Below are positions 25,532-37,186 of a DNA stretch of 64,000 nt, in pieces (within the stretch, counting starts at the first letter, position 1; each line of letters opens with the position of its first letter). The stretch is from Modestobacter italicus (GTDB taxonomy: Bacteria; Actinomycetota; Actinomycetes; Mycobacteriales; Geodermatophilaceae), in NCBI RefSeq assembly GCF_000306785.1, contig NC_017955.1, positions 1,922,001-1,986,000 of the forward strand, in the 5' to 3' direction. The notes beneath the pieces are model-generated. The model had not been told where the DNA came from. It worked only from the letters and a program-made list of their open reading frames with translations, and did not search any database. The position numbers and the translations under genes were made by a program.

Positions 25532-25939
25532 ATGGAGATCCTCACCAGGCAGCCGTCGGTCGCGGGACCGGCCGAGTGGTTCACCGGCGTCGTCCACTTC
25601 GACGTCATCGCGCCGGGTACCGAGTCCCGGGGCAAGGTCAACGCCGTGCACTTCGCCCCCGGGGCCCGCACCGCGTGGCACCGGCACGCCAACGGCCAGA
25701 CGCTGCACGTCACCGAGGGGGTCGGCCTGACCGGCACCCGGGACGGCGGGGTCGTGACGATCCGCCCGGGCGACACCGTGTGGTGCCCGCCGGGGGAGTG
25801 GCACTGGCACGGCGCCGCCCCGCAGCAGTTCATGACGCACCTGGCCATCTGGGACGGCCTCGCCGAGGGGCAGGACGGCCCGGAGACCGAGTGGGCCGAG
25901 CACGTCACGGACGCCGAGTACGGACAGGCGCCCGCCTGA
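25532..25939 (+). CDS. Small cupin-domain protein
   Basis: Single-domain cupin of 135 residues. Metal ligands are in TAWHRHANGQTLHV and in PGEWHWHGAAP. This pattern is close to the small cupins annotated as hydroxynitrile lyase-like or carboxymuconolactone-associated, but no specific reaction can be named. It ends the reductase-dehydrogenase-cupin operon; a strong terminator follows. Confidence 0.88.
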   Translation: MEILTRQPSVAGPAEWFTGVVHFDVIAPGTESRGKVNAVHFAPGARTAWHRHANGQTLHVTEGVGLTGTRDGGVVTIRPGDTVWCPPGEWHWHGAAPQQFMTHLAIWDGLAEGQDGPETEWAEHVTDAEYGQAPA

Positions 25940-25958
25940 TCCGACGACGACCCGCCGC

Positions 25959-26001
25959 GCCGTCGGCCACCTGGGTGCACGGCGCCCCGGTGGCCGACGG
26001 C
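25959..26001 (+). terminator. Strong terminator hairpin
   Basis: GCCGTCGGCCACC and GGTGGCCGACGGC form a perfect 13-bp stem around 17 bases. It lies 20 bp behind the cupin stop. Confidence 0.75.
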
Positions 26002-26165
26002 TCCGCCGCGGGGGCTCAGCCGGTGAACTCGTCGACGCCGATCATGACCAGGCCGCCCGCCGCCGGGTGCCCGTGGCCGCGGGCGGCAGCCGGCGTCACC
26101 GCGGAGTGGCGGGGACCCGGCGGCCTTCCCGGCGGCTCGCGGAGACGCGTAGGCAGCGCGGGTCG

Positions 26166-26852
26166 TCACGCCGGTTGCTGGCGGCGCACCATCTCGGCGA
26201 TCCACACCGGTGCGAAGGGCGACGTGCAGCCGGGGGGCGTCGGGTAGTCCTCGAGCACGTGCAGCCGCTCGCCGATGTCGATGGCCCGGGCGCGCTGCTC
26301 GGGGTGCTCGATGCCGATCTGCGCGAGGCAGTGGTTCATCGCCCACTGCAGGCGGTCCGGGGCGTCGGCCAGCTGCGTCTCGATGACGTCGAGGAGGCCG
26401 GGGAGGTCGAGCCCGTCGGGCCGCTTCGCCACCCGTTCGGTGGTCAGCGCCCACCCGGCGCTGGCGACCGCCGGGTCGGGGTCGGCGGACCAGGCCACCC
26501 GCAGCTCCTCGGCGTGGCCGTTCTTCTTCACCACGTAGTTGACCAGCCAGTCCTGCACCTTCGGCGTGCGGGCCTCGTGCAGCATGGTGTCCAGCTCGTC
26601 CCGGGAGAACGCCTTCGGGCGGCAGACCAGCAGTGCGAGCAGGCGGGCGGCGCTGTCGCCGGTCGCCCACAGCTGCCGGGCGAGGTCCTGCTGGGTCTTG
26701 AGGCGCTTGGCGAGCTCGCGCAGCCTGCCGAGGTTCACGCCGTGGTCGTCACCGTGACGGGCGTTCACCTCACGGACGGCGGGGTCGTCGAGTGCGGCCA
26801 GCTCGGCCATCACCTCGGCCATCGACGTCTCGACCTGCATCGCCTGCGCCAT
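26166..26852 (-). CDS. DNA alkylation repair protein (AlkD-like HEAT repeats)
   Basis: Alpha-helical HEAT-like repeat protein of 228 residues of the DNA alkylation repair family; members excise or bind alkylated bases. Typical segments are VNLGRLRELAKRLKTQQDLA, LWATGDSAARLLALLVCRP, SWALT-like SAGWALTTERV and WAMNHCLAQIGIE. ATG 26852 is the first start in frame. It stands alone between the cupin terminator and the AT-rich promoter of the next operon. Confidence 0.85.
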   Translation of the reverse strand: MAQAMQVETSMAEVMAELAALDDPAVREVNARHGDDHGVNLGRLRELAKRLKTQQDLARQLWATGDSAARLLALLVCRPKAFSRDELDTMLHEARTPKVQDWLVNYVVKKNGHAEELRVAWSADPDPAVASAGWALTTERVAKRPDGLDLPGLLDVIETQLADAPDRLQWAMNHCLAQIGIEHPEQRARAIDIGERLHVLEDYPTPPGCTSPFAPVWIAEMVRRQQPA

Positions 26853-27018
26853 CCACGTCCCCTTCGTGCGGCGTGCACCGAGCCCGGCGCTCCGACTCCA
26901 CCGGGAGGCGTCCGCCGACGTCGACGGACGCGCGCCTCATGGTGCAGCCGCCGCATCGTCACGTCGAGGCCCACCTGGAGCGGCCTCTTCTATTTACAAC
27001 CGTTTAGCCATGCTTTAG

Positions 27019-27034
27019 CTTTACGGGTGTAAAG
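27019..27034. promoter_or_regulatory. TetR-type operator with AT-rich promoter
   Basis: CTTTAC and GTAAAG are perfect 6-bp arms around GGGT. The site lies in an unusually AT-rich stretch (26990-27040). TTTACA at 26993-26998 and TAGCTT at 27016-27021, 17 bp apart, may be the -35 and -10 boxes of the dehydrogenase. Related TTTAC/TTTAGC words repeat within it. The TetR gene downstream is the probable regulator. Confidence 0.55.
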
Positions 27035-27068
27035 CCATATCGAGGCCCACCCGCACCCAGGAGCCACC

Positions 27069-28124
27069 ATGACCCGCAGCGCCATGACAGCGGCCGTCCC
27101 GGCCACGGGGACCACGATCACCGAGGTCGTGCTCCCCGGCATCGTCGGGCCCGAGGGGTTCCAGCTGCGCCAGCGCACGCTGCCGGCGCCGTCGCGCGGG
27201 CAGGTCGTGGTGGCGGTGGAGGCCAGCGGCATCTCCTACGCCGAGCACGCCATGCGCCTGGGCCGCTACCCCGGCCAGCCGAAGTTCCCGTTCGTGCCGG
27301 GCTACGACCTGGTCGGCACGGTGACGGGGGCAGGACCGGGGGCCGGTGCCGCACTGGTCGGCCAGCGGGTCGCGGCGATGACCAAGACCCGTGGCTGGGC
27401 CACCCACGCCCTGCTCGAGGCCGTCGACGTGGTCCCTGTCCCGGCCGACCTGGAAGCCGGAGAGGTGGAGACCCTCGTCGTCAGCGGGCTCACCGCCCAC
27501 CAGATGCTGCACCGCCGGGCGCAGGTGCGCGCCGGCCAGACGATCCTGGTGCACGGCGCCAACGGTGGGGTGGGCACCACCCTGGTCCAGCTCGCGGTGC
27601 ACGCCGGGGTGCGGGTCATCGGGACGGCGTCCCCCCGGCACCACGCGGCGCTGCGCGAGCTCGGTGCGCTGCCGGTCGACTACGGCGACCCGGACCTGGC
27701 CGCGCGGGTGCGCGAGCTCGCCCCCGAGGGGGTGGACGCGGTCTTCGACCACATCGGGGGTCCGAGCATCACCCGCTCGTGGTCCCTGCTGGCCACCGGC
27801 GGGACGCTGGTCAGCTACGCCATGCTCAAGGACTCCGGACCGATGATCCCGGCGTTCGTGGCCCTGCTCGCCCGGCTGGCCTGGCTGGACCTGGTGCCCA
27901 ACGGACGACGGGCCGGCTTCTTCGACGTCTGGGGTGGGCACCTGCTCCGCCCGCGCCGGTTCCGCGCCCGGCTGCGCCAGGACCTCACCGCGGTGCTCAC
28001 CCTGCTCGCCGACGGGGTGCTGCGCCCGCAGATCGCCGCCCGGATTCCGCTGACCGAGATCCGGGCCGCGGTCGAGCTGGCCGAGTCGCGCACCATCGTC
28101 GGCAAGGTGGTGCTGGTGCCGTGA
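27069..28124 (+). CDS. Zinc-independent medium-chain reductase (quinone oxidoreductase-like)
   Basis: MDR-family NADPH oxidoreductase of 351 residues. It has FVPGYDLVGTVTGAG, the cofactor motif LVHGANGGVGTTLVQLAVHA and DHIGGPSITRSW, and lacks zinc ligands, which suggests a quinone or enone reductase. ATG 27069 is the first start behind the AT-rich promoter. The TetR gene begins 30 bp downstream on the same strand, so the pair is probably autoregulated. Confidence 0.9.
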   Translation: MTRSAMTAAVPATGTTITEVVLPGIVGPEGFQLRQRTLPAPSRGQVVVAVEASGISYAEHAMRLGRYPGQPKFPFVPGYDLVGTVTGAGPGAGAALVGQRVAAMTKTRGWATHALLEAVDVVPVPADLEAGEVETLVVSGLTAHQMLHRRAQVRAGQTILVHGANGGVGTTLVQLAVHAGVRVIGTASPRHHAALRELGALPVDYGDPDLAARVRELAPEGVDAVFDHIGGPSITRSWSLLATGGTLVSYAMLKDSGPMIPAFVALLARLAWLDLVPNGRRAGFFDVWGGHLLRPRRFRARLRQDLTAVLTLLADGVLRPQIAARIPLTEIRAAVELAESRTIVGKVVLVP

Positions 28125-28153
28125 CCCGGGCGGCAGGTCGTAGCCTGCGTCCG

Positions 28154-28810
28154 GTGAGCGCGACCACCGATCCCGGCGGGCCCGGCGCGCGGGAGCAGAA
28201 CCGCCGAGGGCAGGGCGGCCGGCTGCGCGCCGAGATCGTCGCGGCGGCCGCCGAGCTGCTGGACGAGACCGGCACCGAGCAGTCGGTCACCCTGCGGGCC
28301 GTCGCCCGGCGGGCGGGGATCACCGCGCCTGCCATCTACGCCCACTTCGCCGACCGGCAGCAGGTCCTGCTGGCCGTCGTGCAGGAGGCGTTCGCCGAGC
28401 TGGGGGAGGCGCTGCACGCCGTCGACCCGCCCCCGTCACCGGACCCGGTCGCGCACCTGCGGGCGGTCTGCGCGGCGTACTCGGACTTCGCCGCCGGCCG
28501 GCCGCAGCGCTACCGGGTGATGTTCGGTGGCCTGTGGAACGCCGGCGAGGCGCTGGAGCGGGCCAGCGTGACCCCCGCCCAGGTCACCGACCTGGGACAG
28601 GACGCCCTCGCCGTCCTGTCGAGCGCACTGCGGGCCTGCGTCGCCGCGGGCCGCTCGACCAGCGACGACGCAGCTGCCGATGCCATCGCCCTGTGGGTCG
28701 GCCTGCACGGCCTCGCCCACCAGCGGGCGGTCACCGCCGCCTTCCCCTGGCCCGCCGACGTGGACCGGCGGCTCGTCGACGCACTTGCTCACCTGGACCC
28801 GGGGTCCTGA
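28154..28810 (+). CDS. TetR family regulator
   Basis: Repressor of 218 residues. The HTH (about 21-66) reads LDETGTEQSVTLRAVARRAG followed by APAIYAHFADRQ. The C-terminal domain is of the TetR_C_33/WHG type with YSDFAAGRPQRYRVMFGGLW. GTG 28154 has no Shine-Dalgarno but has TAGCCT (28141-28146) seven nucleotides upstream, so besides read-through from the dehydrogenase it may have its own leaderless promoter. Confidence 0.9.
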   Translation: MSATTDPGGPGAREQNRRGQGGRLRAEIVAAAAELLDETGTEQSVTLRAVARRAGITAPAIYAHFADRQQVLLAVVQEAFAELGEALHAVDPPPSPDPVAHLRAVCAAYSDFAAGRPQRYRVMFGGLWNAGEALERASVTPAQVTDLGQDALAVLSSALRACVAAGRSTSDDAAADAIALWVGLHGLAHQRAVTAAFPWPADVDRRLVDALAHLDPGS

Positions 28811-28836
28811 CGGGTCGGGCAGGTCGACGACGGGTG

Positions 28837-31732
<2,896 letters not shown>

Positions 31733-31832
31733 GCCCCATCGTGCGCACGGCAGGAGCGCCGGTGGTGGCGCCGCGCCCCACGCTCCCCAGGTGTCCCACC
31801 GGTCACGTCCGGGGCCGGATCGGGGAGACGAC

Positions 31833-31864
31833 GAGGGGGACGCCCCCGCAGGGACGTCCCCCTC
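31833..31864 (-). terminator. Terminator hairpin downstream of msrA, distal
   Basis: GAGGGGGACG and CGTCCCCCTC form a perfect 10-bp stem around 12 bases. With the hairpin at 31883 it forms a tandem terminator behind msrA. Confidence 0.7.
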
Positions 31865-31882
31865 CACGTCGTCGCACCGACG

Positions 31883-31911
31883 GGCGCCCCGGCTGGTTCG
31901 TCCGGGGCGCC
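31883..31911 (-). terminator. Terminator hairpin downstream of msrA, proximal
   Basis: GGCGCCCCGG and CCGGGGCGCC form a perfect 10-bp stem around nine bases, 15 bp behind the msrA stop. Confidence 0.7.
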
Positions 31912-31926
31912 GATCGGGCCGTCAGG

Positions 31927-32442
31927 TCACCGGGTGGTCTGCGCCTCGCGCCGCGGGAGCACCCAGTCGGGTCGCACGTAGTGGCAGGTGTAGCCGAAGG
32001 GGATCTTCTGCAGGTAGTCCTGGTGCTCCTCCTCGGCCTCCCAGAACGGGCCGGCCGGTGCCACCTCGGTGACGACGTTGCCCGGCCAGATGCCCGAGGC
32101 GTCGACGTCGGCGATCGTGTCGAGCGCGACGAGCCGCTGCTCGTCGCTGGTGAAGTAGATCGCCGAGCGGTAGCTGCGGCCCAGGTCGTTGCCCTGCCGG
32201 TCCTTCGTCGACGGGTCGTGGATCTGGAAGAAGAACTCCAGCAGTTCCCGGTAGGAGATCACCTCGGGGTCGAAGACGATCTCGACCGCCTCGGCGTGGT
32301 CACCGTGGTTGCGGTACGTGGCGTTGGGTGTGTCGCCGCCGGAGTAGCCGACCCGGGTGGCGAGGACCCCCGGGCGCTTGCGCAGCAGCTCCTGGGCGCC
32401 CCAGAAGCAGCCGCCGGCGAGGATCGCGGTCTCAGTGGTCAC
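31927..32442 (-). CDS. msrA: Peptide-methionine (S)-S-oxide reductase
   Basis: Cytoplasmic repair enzyme of 171 residues that reduces methionine-S-sulfoxide in proteins. The active-site motif is GGCFWG with the nucleophilic Cys, and [30 protein letters not shown] and YLQKIP are family signatures. GTG 32442 follows GGAGG closely and overlaps the end of the TetR gene by 11 bp; a start at 32466 in the same frame is less likely. The last gene of a hydrolase-TetR-msrA operon. Confidence 0.95.
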   Translation of the reverse strand: MTTETAILAGGCFWGAQELLRKRPGVLATRVGYSGGDTPNATYRNHGDHAEAVEIVFDPEVISYRELLEFFFQIHDPSTKDRQGNDLGRSYRSAIYFTSDEQRLVALDTIADVDASGIWPGNVVTEVAPAGPFWEAEEEHQDYLQKIPFGYTCHYVRPDWVLPRREAQTTR

Positions 32443-33064
32443 GTGTGCCTCCTTCTTGTCCAGCACGACCGGTGAACACCGCGACCCCGTCCGGTGTTTC
32501 CTCCCGGGTGCGCAGGCCGCGGTCGACGAGGTCGACCAGCCACTCGAAGCTCTCCTCGGTGCCGGTGGACCACTGGAAGCCGCCGCCGGCCTCGATGGTG
32601 GCGAAGCCGTGGAAGGCGCTGCGCAGCGCGCGCAGGGCGTGGGTCATGTCGGCCGGGTCGATGGCGTAGCCGCGCAGCACGGCGGCGAAGGGCTCCATCG
32701 ACCGTGCCGCGGCCAGGGCGATCGGGTCGTCCGGGCCGGTGGGCTCGAGGCCGATGGTGGCGGCGTACCGGCCGGGGTGGGCCACGACGAAGTCGCGCAG
32801 CGCACGGGCTGCGGCCTGCAGGGCGTCGCGCCCGGCGCGGCCCTGGACGGCCGCGCCGATCGCCGCGCCGGCCTCGTCCATCGCGAGGGCCGCGATCCGG
32901 CGGTTGAGGTCGTCCTGGCTGGCGACGTGCTTGTACAGCGAGGGCGTCCGCACCCCGACCCGCTCGGCCAGCTGGCCCATGGTGAGGGCGGGGAAGCCGA
33001 CCTCGTCGGCGAGGTCCGCGCCGGCCGCGACGACCGCGGCCGTGCCCAGGCCGGCCCTAGGCAC
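32432..33064 (-). CDS. TetR family regulator (WHG domain)
   Basis: Repressor of 210 residues. The HTH reads [20 protein letters not shown] followed by [12 protein letters not shown]; the C-terminal part has [15 protein letters not shown] and [17 protein letters not shown], typical for TetR_C_WHG. The GTG start overlaps the hydrolase stop by eight bases and its own end overlaps msrA, so the three genes are translationally linked. The 39-bp operator in front of the hydrolase is its probable target. Confidence 0.9.
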   Translation of the reverse strand: MPRAGLGTAAVVAAGADLADEVGFPALTMGQLAERVGVRTPSLYKHVASQDDLNRRIAALAMDEAGAAIGAAVQGRAGRDALQAAARALRDFVVAHPGRYAATIGLEPTGPDDPIALAAARSMEPFAAVLRGYAIDPADMTHALRALRSAFHGFATIEAGGGFQWSTGTEESFEWLVDLVDRGLRTREETPDGVAVFTGRAGQEGGTRDH

Positions 33065-33890
33065 GGACGCCGGCCAGGAAGGTCAGCACCGCGGCGGCCA
33101 CCGCGGCGGGGAACTGGACGTGCGGGTAGTGGCCGGCACCGTCGATCATCTCCAGGCGGCCCAGCCCGGCGGGCAGGTCGGCGACGATGGCCTCACCCTC
33201 GGCGCGCGGCGCGGCCCAGTCGGGGTCGGCGCTGCCCTGCAGCACCAGCACCGGGCAGCGGACGTTGCCCAGCTGCTCCCCGGCGTCGACCGGAGTGGTC
33301 CTGCCCATCGCCTGCAGGGCCTTCATCCGGCCCGGCTCGGCGAGCATCGTGGTGACCTGGGCCAGCCGGGTGTCCCAGTCGGCCGGCTTGGTCCCGGGGT
33401 AGGCGACGTCGAGGTACTTCGCCCACTGCGTGCTGCTGCCGAGCAGGTTCATGCCGAGCAGGTGGCGCATGCCGCGGCGGAAGGAGGCCACCCGCAGGTC
33501 GCCGATGCGCAGCGACTGCTTGCGGGTGAACGGCGCGATCTCCACCACCGCGGTGACCAGCTCCGGGGCGGTCGCCGCGGCGATGGTGACCGCCCCGCCC
33601 GCGATGGAGTGACCGACCAGCACGGCCGGGCCGCCCAGGTGGCGCACCAGGGCGAGCAGGTCACCGGCGATGTCGGTGCGCGAGTAGGACGGCCACTCGG
33701 CGCTGGACTCCCCGCAGCCGCGCAGGTCGACCGCGGCGACGCGGTAGCCGGCGTCGACCAGGACGGGGGTGAGGAAGCGGTAGGCCTGCCGGCTGTCGCC
33801 CATGCCGTGCGCCAGCACCACGAGCGGGCCGGCCGCGCCGGTGAGGTCGTAGGCGAGGGTCCCGCCGTCGATGGTCAGGAACTCGGTCAT
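33057..33890 (-). CDS. Alpha/beta hydrolase
   Basis: Hydrolase of 277 residues. Motifs are VVLAHGMGDSRQAYRFL, the elbow VLVGHSIAGG with Ser as nucleophile, the acid in LVLQGSADPDW and the histidine in GAGHYPHVQFP. Similar proteins are annotated as non-haem peroxidase-like or epoxide hydrolase-like enzymes; the Ser nucleophile argues for an esterase or perhydrolase. First gene of the operon with TetR and msrA. Confidence 0.9.
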   Translation of the reverse strand: MTEFLTIDGGTLAYDLTGAAGPLVVLAHGMGDSRQAYRFLTPVLVDAGYRVAAVDLRGCGESSAEWPSYSRTDIAGDLLALVRHLGGPAVLVGHSIAGGAVTIAAATAPELVTAVVEIAPFTRKQSLRIGDLRVASFRRGMRHLLGMNLLGSSTQWAKYLDVAYPGTKPADWDTRLAQVTTMLAEPGRMKALQAMGRTTPVDAGEQLGNVRCPVLVLQGSADPDWAAPRAEGEAIVADLPAGLGRLEMIDGAGHYPHVQFPAAVAAAVLTFLAGVRA

Positions 33891-33919
33891 GGCTGCCTCC
33901 AGGCATCCGTCGGCAGCAA

Positions 33920-33958
33920 TGGCTTACTGCGTTAGCTCAAAGCTATCACCATTAGCCA
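33920..33958. promoter_or_regulatory. TetR operator (39-bp imperfect palindrome)
   Basis: The arms TGGCTTACTGCGTTAGC and GCTATCACCATTAGCCA are related by symmetry at 11 of 17 positions around TCAAA. The stretch is AT-rich and lies 30 bp in front of the hydrolase start. A TetR dimer site is the simplest reading. Confidence 0.65.
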
Positions 33959-33998
33959 GGATGTCAACAGACCGGTGGGCGAGCCGTGCGAGCAGCGA

Positions 33999-34760
33999 CT
34001 ACCGGAGGAGTCCCAGCCCGCCACGACGCGTCCTCCGGCTCCGCGGGGCCGGGGCACGCAGGGCGCGCTGAACGGCAGCGGTCAGGCCGATGCCCACCAG
34101 GGCGGCGGCCGACGGCTTCGGCGACCACCGCAGCGCGGCGATCGCCCAGCCGACGGGTGCGTCACGCTGCCCGTCGGAGGCGCGGGTGGGTGCCGCCGTC
34201 ACTGGCTCCGGCGACGTCCCGGCGAAGGTGTCGAGCATCCCGGGCACGAAGGCGGCCATGTCCTGGGGCCCTCGGCTCGTGGTCAGGTTCCCGTCCCGGA
34301 CGAGCTCCTGGTCCAGCCAGGTGGCACCGGCGTTGACCAGGTCGTCGCGGATCCCGGGCCAGGAGGTGAGGGTCCGCCCGTCCACGAGCCCCGCCGAGGC
34401 GAGCACCCACGGCCCGTGGCAGAGGGTGGCGATCGGCTTCCCACGGGCGGCGAACGCGCTGACGAACGCCCGGGCCGGGGCCGACTGCCGGAGCAGGTCG
34501 GGGTTGATGAACCCGCCGGGGAGCAGCAGGCCGTCGTAGTCGCCGGGATCGGCGTCGTCGACCGTCGCGTCCACGCGGACTCGGCTGGCGGGCATGTGCA
34601 GGTTCACCCCGCGGATCCGTCCCCGCCGCAGGGACACGACATCGACCCGGGCACCGGCCGCCTCCAGGGCGCGCACCGGGACGACGAGCTCGACCTTCTC
34701 GAACCCGTCGGCCGCCAGGACGGCGATCCTGCGGCCCTTCAGCCGGCGTCTGGTGGGCAT
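33999..34760 (-). CDS. DJ-1/PfpI family protein with C-terminal extension
   Basis: Protein of 253 residues. Residues 10-180 are a DJ-1/PfpI domain with RIAVLAADGFEKVELVVPV, DYDGLLLPGGFINPD and the nucleophile Cys in IATLCHGPWVLASAG. The remaining 70 residues are an extra tail with a hydrophobic stretch (PSAAALVGIGLTAAVQRAL) and a basic end. Members act as glyoxalases, protein deglycases or chaperones. A shorter paralogue is encoded at 42599. Confidence 0.88.
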   Translation of the reverse strand: MPTRRRLKGRRIAVLAADGFEKVELVVPVRALEAAGARVDVVSLRRGRIRGVNLHMPASRVRVDATVDDADPGDYDGLLLPGGFINPDLLRQSAPARAFVSAFAARGKPIATLCHGPWVLASAGLVDGRTLTSWPGIRDDLVNAGATWLDQELVRDGNLTTSRGPQDMAAFVPGMLDTFAGTSPEPVTAAPTRASDGQRDAPVGWAIAALRWSPKPSAAALVGIGLTAAVQRALRAPAPRSRRTRRGGLGLLR

Positions 34761-34839
34761 GTCGTCCTCCTGTCGTCCGGTGCTGACTGCTCAGCACGAG
34801 CGGGGTACCCGCACCTGACCGCCGGACACGAGCCGGTCG

Positions 34840-35892
34840 TCACGCCGACGCCTCACGCGGCCGCCGTCCGGCGACGGCCACCCGGCGGCGGACCTGGGCG
34901 GGGACGTACAGGCCCTCCCGTTCGGCGCGGACCGCCGCGAGGGTCCTGGTCGGGGCCTCGAGCTTGCCGAGGACGTGCTCGAGGTGGGCTGCCACGGTCC
35001 GCGGGGCCACCACGAGCGAGCGGGCGATCTCGACGTTGGAGCACCCCTCGACCAGGAGGCCCAGCACCTCCAGCTCCCGCGGGGTCAGCCCGCGCAGGTG
35101 GGTCGCCGGCGACAGCAGGGCCACGGCGGTCAGCCCCGGCGGCGAGTCCTCCGGCGCGGACAGGACGGTGACCCGCACGTGCCCGTCGGGTGCGTGCGGA
35201 CCACCCACCGGCCACAGGAACGACGCGCAGACCTCCCCGTCGCAGATCCGTTCCCGGGCGGCGGCGAGCACGGGTGACCCGGTGGTGAGCAGCTCGTCCG
35301 TCGCCAGGCCCGGCAGGGGCTGGCAGCCGCCGTCCGCGCAGAGCACCACCCCGGCCGTGGCCCCTCGGACCAGGTGGGTCGCGGTGAGCAGCGAGCGCAT
35401 CGGGTCGATGCCGTGCGCGAACACCGGCGCGACCCGCGCGACCCGGCGGCGGAGGGCCGGGGACGGTGGCTGCCGGCTCCCGGTCAGCACCGCGAGATGG
35501 CCGACGTGCCGCCCCCCGGGTGCGAACAGGGCGACGCCCAGCCCCTCCCGCAGGCCGGCCGGGATGAGGCACTCGGCCCAGGTCGGGAGGTCCTCGGCCG
35601 GGTAGGGCAGGTCCGACGGGCCCAGCGGTGGACGGGCCCGGTCGGTGCCGGTGATCTCGATGTCCCGCGCCACCTGCGGGCCGGCGAGGAACTCCACGGT
35701 CGTTGCGTCCAGGTCGGCGGTCACCATGAGGTGGTAGCGGTGGGCCGGCGGATCGGTGAACGCGAGGAAGGCCCCGTCGAACGGGACCACCCGGCGGAGG
35801 ACCTCGAGCATGGCCCGCCCGCGCTCGAACGTGCTCCCTGCCGAGGCGGCGGCCTCAGCGAGCATCAGCTCACCGTCGCGGTGCGGGCGCAT
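34840..35892 (-). CDS. LuxR family regulator with N-terminal sensor domain
   Basis: Regulator of 350 residues. A GAF-like sensory part (about 10-160) opens with RGRAMLEVLRRVVPFDGAFL, and the C-terminal LuxR HTH is canonical: LTPRELEVLGLLVEGCSNVE then VAPRTVAAHLEHVLGKL. ATG 35892 follows GGGAGG by six nucleotides and is better than the GTG at 35895. A paralogue with a degenerate HTH lies at 45570. It is divergent from a LysR gene. Confidence 0.88.
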   Translation of the reverse strand: MRPHRDGELMLAEAAASAGSTFERGRAMLEVLRRVVPFDGAFLAFTDPPAHRYHLMVTADLDATTVEFLAGPQVARDIEITGTDRARPPLGPSDLPYPAEDLPTWAECLIPAGLREGLGVALFAPGGRHVGHLAVLTGSRQPPSPALRRRVARVAPVFAHGIDPMRSLLTATHLVRGATAGVVLCADGGCQPLPGLATDELLTTGSPVLAAARERICDGEVCASFLWPVGGPHAPDGHVRVTVLSAPEDSPPGLTAVALLSPATHLRGLTPRELEVLGLLVEGCSNVEIARSLVVAPRTVAAHLEHVLGKLEAPTRTLAAVRAEREGLYVPAQVRRRVAVAGRRPREASA

Positions 35893-35982
35893 CACTGCCC
35901 TCCCAGGTCACCGCGGGAGCGGGCCGGCCCGGCCACGCCCGAACCGGCTGCTCGACCGGCCGTGGGAGGCACCGACAGGACA

Positions 35983-35997
35983 GTCATACCGTCTGAC
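35983..35997. promoter_or_regulatory. Possible LysR box
   Basis: GTCA-TACCGTC-TGAC contains the T-N11-A pattern with symmetric TCA and TGA. It lies between the divergent LuxR gene and the LysR gene, 106 bp before the LysR start. Confidence 0.4.
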
Positions 35998-36102
35998 GCC
36001 CACCGTCCGCTCGCGGGACCCGTGACCGAAAACCACTGACCTGTGAGTCCCGGCCTCACGTGCCCGGCAGCCTGGTCCCCGCCACCGGCGGTAGCCTGCC
36101 TC

Positions 36103-37053
36103 GTGGAGCTGCGCCAGCTCAGGTACTTCGTCGCCGTCGCCGAGGAGCGGCGGTTCTCCGCTGCCGCGCGCCGGTTGCACATCGCGGCCCCCTCGCTCTC
36201 CCAGCAGATCCGTGCGCTGGAGCGGGACCTGCGGGTGACGCTGTTCGAGCGCACCCCGCGCGGCGCCGAGCTGACGGCGGCCGGGCTCGTCCTGGCCGAC
36301 CGGGCCCGGGTCATCCTGGCCGAGGTCGACCGGGCACGCCGGGACGTGCAGTCGGCGGGGCCGGGCCACCGCGAGACCGTGACGCTGCGGGTCTGCACCA
36401 TGGCGGAGCGGGTGCTCGACGGCCCGCTCCGGCACATCGGCTCCGCCGTCCCCGGCGCCGCGGTCACGGTCACGTCCAGCCCCGGGGACGACGCCGTCGA
36501 GGCCGTCCGGCAGGGGCGCGCCGATGCCGCGGTCGTCTGGAACCGGCCGCCGGAGCACCGGGACCTCGACGGTCTCGTCCTCGGCTCGGTGCTGCTGGGG
36601 ATCGTCCTGCCCGCGGGGCACCGGCTCGCCGCCCGCCCCGACGTCCCGGTCGCCGAGCTCGGGAGCGAGTCCACGGTGATGTTCCCGTGGTCCCCCTTCG
36701 CCGGTGTGTGGCAGCGCACCGTGGACCACCTGCTGCCGGGCGGGGCGCAGCAGGGGCAGGTCGTCATCGAGCCGGACCTGATCAACAGCCCCGAGGCGAT
36801 GCTGCGGGCGGTGGCAGCCGGGGGAGGAATCGCGCCGGGGATCCTCGGGGTCGCCGAGCAGATGGACGTCGGCGGCATCGTCGTGCTGCCGCTCGACCCG
36901 CCGCTGGTCCTCGACCTGGAGGTCGTCTGGCGCCCGCCGGCCCGGCCCGCCGTCCGGCGCCTGGTCGACCACCTGGTCCGGTCGGTCGACGACCCGGGGG
37001 TCCTCGTCACCGCCCCGCGTCGTCCTCCGGGGGCGGTGCGGGTCATGGGGTGA
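36103..37053 (+). CDS. LysR family regulator
   Basis: Regulator of 316 residues. The HTH begins VELRQLRYFVAVAEERRFSA and continues AARRLHIAAPSLSQQIRALE; the effector domain has QGRADAAVVWNRPP and GGGIAPGILGV. GTG 36103 gives the family-typical N-terminus; TAGCCT at 36092-36097 lies five nucleotides before it and may be a -10 box for a near-leaderless transcript. Divergent from the GAF/LuxR gene. The target genes are not obvious. Confidence 0.92.
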   Translation: MELRQLRYFVAVAEERRFSAAARRLHIAAPSLSQQIRALERDLRVTLFERTPRGAELTAAGLVLADRARVILAEVDRARRDVQSAGPGHRETVTLRVCTMAERVLDGPLRHIGSAVPGAAVTVTSSPGDDAVEAVRQGRADAAVVWNRPPEHRDLDGLVLGSVLLGIVLPAGHRLAARPDVPVAELGSESTVMFPWSPFAGVWQRTVDHLLPGGAQQGQVVIEPDLINSPEAMLRAVAAGGGIAPGILGVAEQMDVGGIVVLPLDPPLVLDLEVVWRPPARPAVRRLVDHLVRSVDDPGVLVTAPRRPPGAVRVMG

Positions 37054-37186
37054 GGCCCACCCACTGACCCATCGCCTCCGTCGATGGCGACCACCGGGAA
37101 CGTGCGATCAACCCGCGGGCGTGTTGCGTCGACAAACGGGGCGGGTGCTCCCGACCGGGGGAGCACCGTGCGGATCGGAGGGCCCC

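Noticed and set aside
23336-25903. Open frame of about 850 codons on the minus strand
   Set aside because: It lies antisense to the reductase, dehydrogenase and cupin genes, which have full motifs; high GC leaves this frame free of stops.
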